Source: Calendula officinalis (lineage: Eukaryota; Streptophyta; Magnoliopsida; Asterales; Asteraceae). Taken from it: a stretch of 64,000 nt of DNA. The notes below the pieces were generated by a model. That model saw nothing but the letters and a program-made list of their open reading frames with translations. It made no database searches and had not been told where the DNA came from. Where the stretch lies: contig OY970824.1 of NCBI GenBank assembly GCA_963853835.1, positions 43,172,227 to 43,236,226 on the forward strand. Direction: 5' to 3'. A program made the position numbers and the translations under genes. Numbering within the stretch: position 1 is the first letter of the stretch; each line of letters begins with the position of its first letter. Below, piece by piece: positions 1-11,403 of this stretch.

Positions 1-562
1 TGAGATCAATTTATACGAGACGCTTTAATTAATACCTAGAGCATTACTTATTCCGAGATTCCATGATGATTACGGGTTTAGCTTATTATCTTAGACGTTT
101 ATTAAAGTTTCGAGGCCGGCCGATAGACCAAGGTCTTTAGCCGTTTTTGTTGGGCTCCGTTTCACCCCTTGTGCGTCTAGACCGAGTTCAGATTTAATGG
201 AGTGTGGACTAGAGTTATTTGTTAATTCCTTCACGTGATTTTTTTTTTAATCACAGCTTATTCTAGTTTTCTTCGGCCAATGGAAGCCCGAACTGCATTG
301 CATCTTTTGTTTAGCCCACATCCGATTGAATTAAAGGTTGAGTTGCAAATGGGTCCCAAGCCCAAGAGAGGGAGATTTAAATTAAATGTTGCTTTCCCTA
401 ATCCCTAGAACCGACTTCTACTTCATCTTTGTCACCGGCCGCAGCAACCACACACGCTCCACCATTCTTTATTCCTTCCGATCGAGCATCCCCATTTCTC
501 TCTTTTTTTCGAAGCAGCAAATCATCAAGAAGAAGTAGGTCATAATTCTCAAAGTGTGTCGG

Positions 563-745
563 CAAGCACCTCCCTTTTAATTAAGGTGTTTGCTTGCTTG
601 CTTCCTATAATCATTGGTATTTGACGGAAAAAGGAAGAAGTAGGTCACGATTTAGCAAGCACCTCTCTTTAATTAAAGGTGTTTGCTTGCTTGTTTCCCA
701 TAGTGATTAGTATTTGACGGGAATAGGAGAAGCAGGAAACGATTC
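563..745 (+). repeat. 93-bp tandem duplication, each copy with a hairpin
   Basis: Two adjacent diverged copies begin with caagcacct and contain aattaa and then aggtgtttgcttg. AAGCACCT can pair with AGGTGTTT, including one G-T wobble, so each copy can fold. The same pair recurs in the second LTR near 7757-7940. Confidence 0.75.
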
Positions 746-2582
746 TTAAGGATTAGCCGGAGACATCGAGTAGGGAATATCGCAGCCACCTCTTTCCTTA
801 TTCCGAGCAGAGAGCAATTGAATTCCGAGCAGAGTGGTCGCCGAGCAGTTCTGTTAAAGGGTTTGGGTTGTCCGAGCAGGTGTAGTTCGGTGATCGAGTA
901 GAGATCGAGCAGACATGATTCGCCGGTGTTGAGGACGAGTGAATCCAATTCATTCGAGTATCGACTGTGATTTAGGTAGTTTCCTAAATCCCGTATCCAA
1001 TTCTGTTTTATTGATTCCGATTCTTAAATTGTTGTGTGCTGAGTTTTTGATTAATTGATTGACCGAGCAGGGCTGAGATCGATAGAGTCCCAAGTCGCAT
1101 ATCATAGTTTGGGTTTAAATGGTTCGAGTGTTTTAATGAGTCCTTGTCTAACCAACGTTTGGATCCGTTTTGTATTAACCAATTTCCGTGTCTTATCGAT
1201 TTGTTACTGTGCTGATTTTGGGACAGCTTACTGTAGGGTTTTTCGTGGCTGTTTTTGACCTACTTCGGGTCAGATTCTGGACCCCATGCCTTCTAGACTT
1301 TTGTAGATCGCTGTTTTACCTTTCCGTGACCGCCGATCGCTCGTTAATTGAGTTAACGGTTTGTGAAATACGACCCGTTTTGTAACTGACTGCAGTGCTG
1401 AAATACTGCACGAATTTGCCTTTGGCAGGCCTGTTTCGGGACCCTTCGGGGCAGAACCGGGCCGAACTTTCTATATACAGTTTGTAGTGTCTTATGTATA
1501 CTATATGCTGTGAGAATTTGGTGTCATTCGGTGTACCGAGTTGAAAGTTATGGTCAACAGATTTTGCTTTACATTGTGTTTTGAGAATGTTGATTTTCAG
1601 GAAACTTTTATAATCTTAATCGGGCTTTTGATATTTTATTCATTTTGAGGAAACTGAATTTTGATGGTGTCGGGTTGGGTAAAAGCCTTTGGTTATAATT
1701 AGACGGTTTATTAATCGAGAAACGGAAACCGAACCTTTAGGTTCTTGGTTAAACCGGAAACAATTTCATAATAACCAAACTAGATTATTTTTAAATGTAG
1801 TTTCTGAGTTAAATGGGTTTTCAATGCTGTTGGGTGTCTCGGGAATGAGTTGGTTGTTGTCGGGATTAAAAACAAGTTTTAATATAACAAACTGATTTTT
1901 ATCAGAATCTGTTCTCCGAGTTCGGGGATGTTTTTACCACACTTAAGATATGATTTTGGATTTTTGGCCCGTGCTAGTTTCTAGTTTTCTGAGTCCTCTT
2001 TCCAATGCCGCTGATGGCTCGTTAATCTAATTTACGGTTTAAAAGTTATCGCTGTTTTAGTAAACCATCGCAGACTAGTTTTCGGTTCAGCTATTCTGTC
2101 TCGTGAGCCGGTTTTGAGCCCTCTCTGTTTGGATTCAGCTTCCGATGTCTTCTGTAAAATTTTAGCCCTCTGAGTCATTGAGCTACTGTGAAAATTTGAA
2201 TAAAAACTAGTGAGCGGTTGGAGAGTTATAGCCGTTCCCGCGAAAGTGCTGTGTGCTGTTTAGTTCTGATGAAATAGCCAAATCCTAACCCGCGCTTCCT
2301 TGTACTTTGTAGGACCTTCTAGGACCTGTTAGAGATGCTCTTCAGTACCGAGGATATTTAGGAGCTTACGGTTATTCGAGGTGGGTAATCTCACTATAAA
2401 CTTGTACTTACTTTCGATTCATGATTTTGTGCTATGTGTTGTGAATTGTCTTGTTGATTGAGCCTGAGTATTGATTGGGTGAATTATTTGAGTTATCTGT
2501 GATTTGAGTTATCTGGAGCCTGAGTTATCTGAGTTTTGAGTTCTTGAGTTAAAACATTAAACATAATATACTTGAGTTGTCT

Positions 2583-2644
2583 TGGCACCGAAGAGTACTG
2601 GTGCCAGACGTTTTGACTCAACACCGAAGAGTACAGGTGTTGAG
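2583..2644 (+). other. Twin hairpins with identical loop in the LTR
   Basis: The first hairpin (2583-2606) pairs TGGCACC with GGTGCCA around the loop gaagagtact. The second (2617-2644) pairs CTCAACACC with GGTGTTGAG around gaagagtaca. The 10-base loops differ only at the last base, while the outer stem bases differ and remain complementary. Both recur in the second LTR at about 9787-9848. This suggests a transcript structure, possibly protein-binding, which is inference. Confidence 0.7.
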
Positions 2645-3129
2645 CCTTGAGTTGTGTGAGGCGGGTCGAGGTTGATCTCTCGTCCCAAGTCATACAAGCG
2701 CGCTATATAAATTTAAAATCAAAGAAAATAAACTTGAGTAATTGAGAATTGAGTAGAGTCTCTAGGGATCACTTACGTGGCTTGAGTTGTTTGTATTTAT
2801 TTGTTTATTTTGATATTATTCACTCAGCGGTGGCTGACCCCAATCACTCCCCCTATTCTACAGGTACTAGCAAGGGTAAAGAGAAGGTCAATGGTTGATG
2901 AGCTGCGTTTCTATTTTTATATTTATGGATTTGGATTAAAACATTTATTTCGAGTCAAACATGTTTTGCTTTAAAACCTTTTATTATTCCGCATTTAAAC
3001 CACGAGACGTTTTATATTTTTATTCATGAGTTGGGACCTTCGAGTTACTTGTACTCTTGGGGAAATTGTTTATTTTATTATTTAATTTTTTTTTTTTAAA
3101 TTTCCCCTGATTTTTGGGATGTTACAAGT

Positions 3130-3141
3130 TGGTATCAGAGC
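3130..3141 (+). other. Primer-binding site (initiator-Met tRNA type)
   Basis: The sequence tggtatcagagc sits 3 bases after the LTR end tgttaca. This 12-mer is the standard plant LTR-retrotransposon PBS complementary to the 3' end of initiator-Met tRNA. Confidence 0.9.
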
Positions 3142-6100
3142 TCTGGCTTGAGAGAATTGGGTTCACAAGGGATGGATTCCAAACTCAAGTCGAGACACGA
3201 GTTTTCAAAATGAGTTTTCAAAAGTGTTTTTAAAATGAGTCCAAATCCAAATCGAGAATCAGCGCATCACAACGACCTTATGCCTCTAGTACTTATTTAT
3301 GAGTTATTTAGTTTATTAAAAAAAACGTCGCGAGTGACATTGATTACTAAGAGAATAAAATAAAATTAACTCGAGATGAGCGTGAATTGTACGACTATAT
3401 ATGTATATATACTATATGTACTGTTGTGAACTACTTGATTATGTGGATGGTATAAGGATGGGAGATAGTGGAATTTTTGAAACTGGCTCGAAACCATGAC
3501 ACGGGTAGGTGCGGCTAATAATAGAGGGCCCCTATTATTATACGCACAGGACTCGTGCCTATGTTTCGAAAAGGATTCAAGGAGACCAATCGTCAAACAT
3601 CTAAGTATCATGAAAACCCTCAATTATTATATATAAGTTTGTAATAAAATCATTAAAAGAGATTTATGAGAAAACAGTGCAATCAATTGAATAAGAGATT
3701 ATTGATTTAAATTGATAAAGAGTTATCAAAACAAACCAAGTGAAAGTTTACTAAACTCAATTTGAGTAAAAATCATTAATGATAAATTGTTAATCCGAGT
3801 AATGAGGAAGTAAACTAAATGCTTGAAAGAAAAAAAAATAATAATAACAAAAAAAAAATAGAGAATGATGATTGAGTAAAAGTAAATGATTGAGAACAAA
3901 CTAATTCTTGTTAAATTATTAACCTTATGAGGAATTAATAAATGAATGATGAACGACAAATTATCCCATACAAATTTAATGAGATTACTTGAAACAATGA
4001 GGTACCGCTAAATTTAAATTAACAAGTAAAATATTAATGAGTGATAAGAGACATGAATATATAATTGAGAATAATTAATTCATTTAAAATGGTGAGTTAT
4101 GAACCATGAGAAATTAATAAATCAAGAGATAAATGAACATTTATGTGAAACGAATTAAGTACAAGATTATAAGTAAGTACCTACTAATTTAAGTCAAGAT
4201 GTTTGACCTAATAAATAATTGTGTTGAATAAATATACTTGATTATTGAGATCTTTTAATTAAGTAAGAGACAAAATTTTAATAGAGTTAATAAAAGTTGT
4301 AAACATTGAGACATCACTAATTGAATGAGATGAGAAACCCAAAACGAGTTAATTAATGAGTTAATTTGACAAAAGAAAATTTCCAAGGTTTATTCAGTAC
4401 AAACTAAACGAGAATTTTATATAACGACAGATGTTGTTATATGGTAATGATAATACCACATGCTATGAGTAAACCAAAATGAGGGTTAATACCCAGATTT
4501 GATCAAGAGATAATCGTGAATGTGTGACATGAAATAAAGATTTATGGTGCTAATAAATGTAACAAGCTTGATATATGAGGAGTCATAAAATGACTAATTA
4601 TTAATGAGACTAATAAAGAGTGATGAGTTATAATTGATAAAATCTAATAAGGATGTGAGAATCCATGTGAATGTTAATGAGACAGCTGACACCTAATATG
4701 AGCAATGAATAATTTTTATAAAGTGATAAAAAGTAAATGAGTATGGGTGTGAGAGGGGCATAAAGAGTCCACGTTGAGACCGACTCACACCTGTGCATAA
4801 GAGTTTGATTATCGAGTAATACAATGAAGCCTTAAAATATATAATTAAAAGTGAGAATCGACAAACCGAACTTTCGAGTGTTTGTGACGAGTTCTATGAG
4901 ATTTTGAGTGCCACTTCCAAACTCGGGGACGAGTTTTCTCCAAGTGGAGTTGAGTGGTGTTAAAAGGGAAAACTGTCAATATCAAGAGTACGAATAGAGA
5001 ATAATTATGAAGTCGTGGATTATTCGTATTATCGAACTAATAGAAATTAATAAATCGAGCTAAATGGAAAAATGTTATTACGAGAAATTACTAAATCCAT
5101 TCGAGAACATTGTTGAGCCAAATTATCGTGTTTAGTAATTTATATACATGTGATGGTATAATTATCAAGTTGTGAGAACTTCATAAATTGAGAGTAATGG
5201 TACAAATGAGAGGTAACAAATACTCTAAATATATAAATCGCAAGAAATCATGAAATTAGAGTAACAAGAATGTTGTTAATGAGTCGACCATGAGAGGATC
5301 GCCATAATAAAAATATAAGGAAGATTTATTATTATTGAGGAATTATCGAGCTATAAGAAACTAATAAATCAAGTTAAACGATTAAATTACTAAAATAAAT
5401 CAAAGGAGAAAATCTTTAATTATGTTCAATTATTAAATTGAAACTAAGGGAAATATCGAGTTAAATTATTAAATTAAATGTCATCAAACATTATACATTA
5501 GTGAATAATTACTAAACCAATAATAGTTAATGAAATAAGCACACGAGAAAAATATAAGTGTATCAAGTAATAAAATTTAATTAAAATACTATGAGTTTTT
5601 AAATCGAGAAAACAATAAAAAAAAATTAAGTAATGAGAAAACTTTATATTGAGAACGAGAAAATAGCTGAGTAATCAAGTGCATGAAAATTATCGAGTTA
5701 AATAATTAACCAAGTGAAGAGAAAATGTTAAATTGAGGCATTTGAGACTTGAAAATAAATGAGATTAATGAGTGGAATTTTTGGTCAAATCGATCAAGAA
5801 TCAATTTAAATGAGAACAAAACAAGAAAATATTTAACGAGTTATATGATAAAATCATTAAGAGAATTTATAAATATAATTACAATGAGTTGAACGAGTAA
5901 TATTAAAATAGTCAGTGAAGGGTTATTAAATAGGAGTTAGCAAGAGAATTAATAACGCGGCTTAAAAGAGGAATTATCTGTTCGAGTAGTCTGATAATTT
6001 AATTTGATCATGTGAAAAATCGTAAAATCAAATAAATGTATACATTAAGTGGACTGACGAGAAGTCATTAAACGAGGTTTGAGTTTAAATTGATGATATA

Positions 6101-6949
6101 AGCTTGAGTTGAGTTAAAAACAAGTTGTGGAGGTTTGAGGTGAGTGCATGCGAGTATATGCAAATAGAGTAAAAGGCATGAGTTGCCGACTATCTGGGGT
6201 TTATGTATAATAAAATACATTTATGTGAATTGTGTACTTGTGGTGTAGTGATTGATAGTGGTGCGAACCGCTAAATTGTTTATTTTTCTTTAAAACAAAC
6301 TGATGCCCCATAGAGCAGAGGGATTTGAAATATCATTCTTGGCGGAGATTGAAAATAAAAAAAAAAAAAAAATCTGGTGTAAATTTTGTAAAAGTAATAC
6401 CTTGTTAGAACTGTGCGGGAAAGTTTTCCCAGTAAAAAAACTTATTTTTCGCCATGAGAGGGCCGAGTATGATTGCGAGCACGAGTTGGACAATCGAGTA
6501 CTACGTCGAGATCATCTTTCGCCTCAAACCAAACCGTAACAAATATCCAAGTGGAGTTGAATCGGAGATTCAACGCAAAGTTGACCGTTGAGTGCAGCAA
6601 CTGCGTCCGACTACGAGAACAAGAAGACGCCTTCAGCAGAGCACTGTGATTTAATTGTGTCATTTTCGACATCATTCTTCCTTGATTAAGAACCCTTAGA
6701 GAGCATTCTGGTTTTTGAACCTTGTTCGTTTCACGCCGCTAGAGACGAAAGACTTATATGAGCAACTACGAGAGCCAGAGTTCATTTTGATCGAGTAAGT
6801 CACCCCTGGCGAATTTATTTCATTCTTAATCTTATCTTTTTGTTTTCTTTCCTCTTTTGCGGACGTATGCCGTTAACAAGCCTGAGTCTGAGATTTCGAG
6901 ATCGCCACCCTGAGTTCTTCCGAGCCATGACTTCGGGGACGAAGTCTGA
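3142..6949 (+). mobile_element. Non-coding internal region of the LARD-like element
   Basis: About 3.8 kb lies between the PBS and PPT with no recognisable gag or pol and no long ORF, which is why the element is called LARD-like (non-autonomous). From about 3600 to 6200 the plus strand is strikingly purine-rich (many gag and gagaa words, few C). Near 4925-4965 a degenerate copy of the 3' end (ggggacgag, then aagtggagttgag) lies well inside the element, suggesting an older internal junction. The part 6290-6900 is less skewed and carries A and T tracts. Mobilisation would need proteins from a relative. The ggggacgaagt...aagtggag ending resembles Tekay/Del chromoviruses. Confidence 0.8.
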
Positions 6950-6966
6950 TTCAAGTGGAGTTGAGT
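6950..6966 (+). other. Polypurine tract region before LTR
   Basis: The purine-rich stretch caagtggagttgag directly precedes the LTR start TGTAACACCC and follows the motif ggggacgaagt. Chromoviruses of the Tekay/Del type end in the same way. Confidence 0.7.
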
Positions 6967-9900
6967 TGTAACACCCTAAAAATTAATGTAATTGAATTAT
7001 TACTTTTATTAAATAAATTACATGATATTTATTTAATTGGGTCTTATATGTGTTATATGCTTTGAGGGGTATTTAATTCGAATAAATTAAGTACGTAGTG
7101 ATTCGATTAATGACAAGGGTGTCATTTAATTCATGTTAATTAACAATGTGGGTTAATTAATATTAGCAAGAGTGCTAAATAATTGTGTGGGATTATGAGA
7201 TCAATTTATACGAGACGCTTTAATTAATACCTAGAGCATTACTTATTCCGAGATTCCATGATGATTACGGGTTTAGCTTATTATCTTAGACGTTTATTAA
7301 AGTTTCGAGGCCGGCCGATAGACCAAGGTCTTTAGCCGTTTTTGCTGGGCTCCGTTTCACCCCTTGTGCGTCTAGACCGAGTTCAGATTTAATGGAGTGT
7401 GGACTAGAGTTATTTGTTAATTCCTTCACGTGATTTTTTTTTTTAATCACAGCTTATTCTAGTTTTCTTCGGCCAATGGAAGCCCGAACTGCATTGCATC
7501 TTTTGTTTAGCCCACATCCGATTGAATTAAAGGTTGAGTTGCAAATGGGTCCCAAGCCCAAGAGAGGGAGATTTAAATTAAATGTTGCTTTCCCTAATCC
7601 CTAGAACCGACTTCTACTTCATCTTTGTCACCGGCCGCAGCAACCACACACGCTCCACCATTCTTTATTCCTTCCGATCGAGCATCCCCATTTCTCTCTT
7701 TTGTTCGAAGCAGCAAATCATCAAGAAGAAGTAGGTCATAATTCTCAAAGTGTGTCGGCAAGCACCTCCCTTTTAATTAAGGTGTTTGCTTGCTTGCTTC
7801 CTATAATCATTGGTATTTGACGGAAAAAGGAAGAAGCAGGTCACGATTTAGCAAGCACCTCTCTTTAATTAAAGGTGTTTGCTTGCTTGTTTCCCATAGT
7901 GATTAGTATTTGACGGGAATAGGAGAAGCAGGCAACGATTCTTAAGGATTAGCCGGAGACATCGAGTAGGGAATATCGCAGCCACCTCTTTCCTTATTCC
8001 GAGCAGAGAGCAATTGAATTCCGAGCAGAGTGGTCGCCGAGCAGTTCTGTTAAAGGGTTTGGGTTGTCCGAGCAGGTGTAGTTCGGTGATCGAGTAGAGA
8101 TCGAGCAGGCATGATTCGCCGGTGTTGAGGACGAGTGAATCCAATTCATTCGAGTATCGACTGTGATTTAGGTAGTTTCCTAAATCCCGTATCCAATTCT
8201 GTTTTATTGATTCCGATTCTTAAATTGTTGTGTGCTGAGTTTTTGATTAATTGATTGACCGAGCAGGGCTGAGATCGATAGAGTCCCAAGTCGCATATCA
8301 TAGTTTCGGTTTAAATGGTTCGAGTGTTTTAATGAGTCCTTGTCTAACCAACGTTTGGATCCGTTTTGTATTAACCAATTTCCGTGTCTTATCGATTTGT
8401 TACTGTGCTGATTTTGGGACAGCTTACTGTAGGGTTTTTCGTGGCTGTTTTTGACCTACTTCGGGTCAGATTCTGGACCCCATGCCTTCTAGACTTTTGT
8501 AGATCGCTGTTTTACCTTTCCGTGACCGCCGATTGCTCGTTAATTGAGTTAACGGTTTGTGAAATACGACCCGTTTTGTAACTGACTGCAGTGCTGAAAT
8601 ACTGCACGAATTTGCCTTTGGCAGGCCTGTTTCGGGACCCTTCGGGGCAGAACCGTGCCGAACTTTCTATATACAGTTTGTAGTGTCTTATGTATACTAT
8701 ATGCTGTGAGAATTTGGTGTCATTCGGTGTACCGAGTTGAAAGTTATGGTCAACAGATTTTGCTTTACATTGTGTTTTGAGAATGTTGATTTTCAGGAAA
8801 CTTTTATAATCTTAATCGGGCTTTTGATATTTTATTCATTTTGAGGAAACTGAATTTTGATGGTGTCGGGTTGGGTAAAAGCCTTTGGTTATAATTAGAC
8901 GGTTTATTAATCGAGAAACGGAAACCGAACCTTTAGGTTCTTGGTTAAACCGGAAACAATTTCATAATAACCAAACTAGATTATTTTTAAATGTAGTTTC
9001 TGAGTTAAATGGGTTTTCAATGCTGTTGGGTGTCTCGGGAATGAGTTGGTTGTTGTCGGGATTAAAAACAAGTTTTAATAAAACAAACTGATTTTTATCA
9101 GAATCTGTTCTCCGAGTTCGGGGATGTTTTTACCACACTTAAGATATGATTTTGGATTTTTGGCCCGTGCTGGTTTCTAGTTTTCTGAGTCCTCTTTCCA
9201 ATGCCGCTGATGGCTCGTTAATCTAATTTACGGTTTAAAAGTTATCGCTGTTTTAGTAAACCATCGCAGACTAGTTTTCGGTTCAGCTATTCTGTCTCGT
9301 GAGCCTGTTTTGAGCCCTCTCTGTTTGGATTCAGCTTCCGATGTCTTCTGTAAAATTTTAGCCCTCTGAGTCATTGAGCTACTGTGAAAATTTGAATAAA
9401 AACTAGTGAGCGGTTGGAGAGTTATAGCCGTTCCCGCGAAAGTGCTGTGTGCTGTTTAGTTCTGCTGAAACAACCTTTGAGCCAAATCCTAACCCGCGCT
9501 TCCTTGTACTTTGTAGGACCTTCTAGGACCTGTTAGAGATGCTCTTCAGTACCGAGGATATTTAGGAGCTTACGGTTATTCGAGGTGGGTAATCTCACTA
9601 TAAACTTGTACTTACTTTCGATTCATGATTTTGTGCTATGTGTTGTGAATTGTCTTGTTGATTGAGCCTGAGTATTGATTGGGTGAATTATTTGAGTTAT
9701 CTGTGATTTGAGTTATCTGGAGCCTGAGTTATCTGAGTTTTGAGTTCTTGAGTTAAAACATTAAAGATAATATACTTGAGTTGTCTTGGCACCGAAGAGT
9801 ACTGGTGCCAGACGTTTTGACTCAACACCGAAGAGTACAGGTGTTGAGCCTTGAGTTGTGTGAGGCGGGTCGAGGTTGATCTCTCGTCCCAAGTCATACA

Positions 9901-10330
9901 AGCGCGCTATATAAATTTAAAATCAGAGAAAATAAACTTGAGTAATTGAGAATTGAGTAGAGTCTCTAGGAATCACTTACGTGGCTTGAGTTGTTTGTAT
10001 TTATTTGTTTATTTTGATATTATTCACTCAGCGGTGGCTGACCCCAATCACTCCCCCTATTCTACAGGTACTAGCAAGGGTAAAGAGAAGGTAAATGGTT
10101 GATGAGCTGCGTTTCTATTTTTATATTTATGGATTTGGATTAAAACATTTATTTCGAGTCAAACATGTTTTGTTTTAAAACCTTTTATTATTCCGCATTT
10201 TAACCACGAGACGTTTTATATTTTTATTCATGAGTTGGGACCTTCGAGTTACTTGTACTCTTGGGGAAATTGTTTATTTTATTATTTAATTTTTTTTTTT
10301 AAAATTTCCCCTGATTTTTGGGATGTTACA
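6967..10330 (+). mobile_element. LARD-like retroelement, complete LTR (3364 bp)
   Basis: The complete LTR starts TGTAACA and ends TGTTACA, a perfect terminal inverted repeat. It has a PPT on its left and a PBS 3 bases to its right, so it is the 3' LTR of the left unit and also the 5' LTR of another unit. It contains the same hairpin pairs as the left copy. Relative to the left copy it has a short extra word (caacctttga near 9471) and a few homopolymer changes. Confidence 0.9.
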
Positions 10331-11114
10331 AGTTGGTATCAGAGCTCTGGCTTGAGAGAATTGGGTTCACAAGGGATGGATTCCAAACTCAAGTCGAGAC
10401 ACGAGTTTTCAAAATGAGTTTTCAAAAGTGTTTTTAAAATGAGTCCAAATCCAAATCGAGAATCAGCGCATCACAACAACCTTATGCCTCTAGTACTTAT
10501 TTATGAGTTATTTAGTTTATTAAAAAAAAAACGTCGCGAGTGACATTGATTACTAAGAGAATAAAATAAAATTAGCTCGAGATGAGCGTGAATTGTACGA
10601 CTATATATGTATATATACTATATGTACTGTTGTGAACTACTTGATTATGTGGATGGTATAAGGATGGGAGATAGTGGAATTTTTGAAACTGTCTCGAAAC
10701 CATGACACGGGTAGGTGCGGCTAATAATAGAGGGCCCCTATTATTATACGCACAGGACTCGTGCCTATGTTTCGAAAAGGATTCAAGGAGACCAATCGTC
10801 AAGCATCTAAGTATCATGAAAACCCTCAATTATTATATATAAGTTTATAATAAAATCATTAAAAGAGATTTATGAGAAAACAGTGCAATCAATTGAATAA
10901 GAGATTATTGATTTAAATTGATAAAGAGTTATCAAAACAAACCAAGTGAAAGTTTACTAAACTCAATTTGAGTAAAAATCATTAATGATAAATTGTTAAT
11001 CCGAGTAATGAGGAAGTAACTAAATGCTTGAAAGAAAAAAAAATAATAATAACAAAAAAAAAAAATAGAGAATGATGATTGAGTAAAAGTAAATGATTGA
11101 GAACAAACTAATTT
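10331..11114 (+). mobile_element. Truncated second internal region of LARD tandem
   Basis: This stretch matches 3127-3912, including the PBS tggtatcagagc at 10334-10345. Homology stops abruptly at about 11114 after gaacaaactaatt, where unrelated copia LTR sequence begins. It shows that the LARD was a tandem chain of LTR-internal-LTR-internal and not one simple insertion. Confidence 0.88.
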
Positions 11115-11403
11115 ATCACATTGTATATTTACTTAACTAGTAAATGTACAAATACTTGTATTACTTAACTAGTAAATGTACAAATACTTGTATTAATTAG
11201 TTAGATAAACTAGTCTAGTAATAAGTCAAACTTGACTTAATACTTAACTTGATTCATAAATGACTTATTATGAATCAATCCTCTTCCAAGTATCATTACA
11301 TATCTTACTCGTATTACATGCACTCACCGGTGTGACCCTTAAGTGTTTCGTAGGCATGGATGTATCATCATAGGTTGACTAACTGTGCACATAAATCCTT
11401 CAG
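11115..11403 (-). mobile_element. Inverted LTR fragment of the TGAAGG copia family
   Basis: The reverse complement matches the first roughly 290 bases of the LTRs at 14659 and 18711 and ends exactly at the LTR terminus (ccttca at 11398-11403). It lies head-to-head with internal sequence on the plus strand, so a rearrangement is implied. It interrupts the LARD internal region. Confidence 0.8.
11129..11192. repeat. Exact 32-bp tandem duplication
   Basis: Two identical head-to-tail 32-base copies (11129-11160 and 11161-11192) occur within the inverted LTR fragment. The other LTR copies have one unit, so this is a local duplication after insertion. Confidence 0.9.

Larger units (their letters stand above)
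1..3126 (+). mobile_element. LARD-like retroelement, left LTR (5' part outside window)
   Basis: This is the left copy of a very long LTR, nearly identical to 6967-10330 at an offset of 7196-7204. By hand I see only a couple of dozen differences in about 3.1 kb, so the pair is young. Its first roughly 229 bases lie outside the window. It ends in tgttaca, and an initiator-Met primer-binding site follows 3 bases later. Short ORFs inside it (for example 673-948 minus and 1055-1258 plus) match no family and are treated as chance. The stretch 370-560 looks like a transcript leader (CT-rich), which is inference only. Confidence 0.9.

Noticed and set aside
673..1895. Several 60-90 codon ORFs inside the LARD LTR, repeated at 7869-9091
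   Set aside because: They recur only because the LTR is duplicated. They overlap each other on both strands and show no domain.
3120..3145. Word tggtatcagagc read as a tRNA gene end
   Set aside because: It is an LTR-retrotransposon primer-binding site. No cloverleaf is present at any of its occurrences here.
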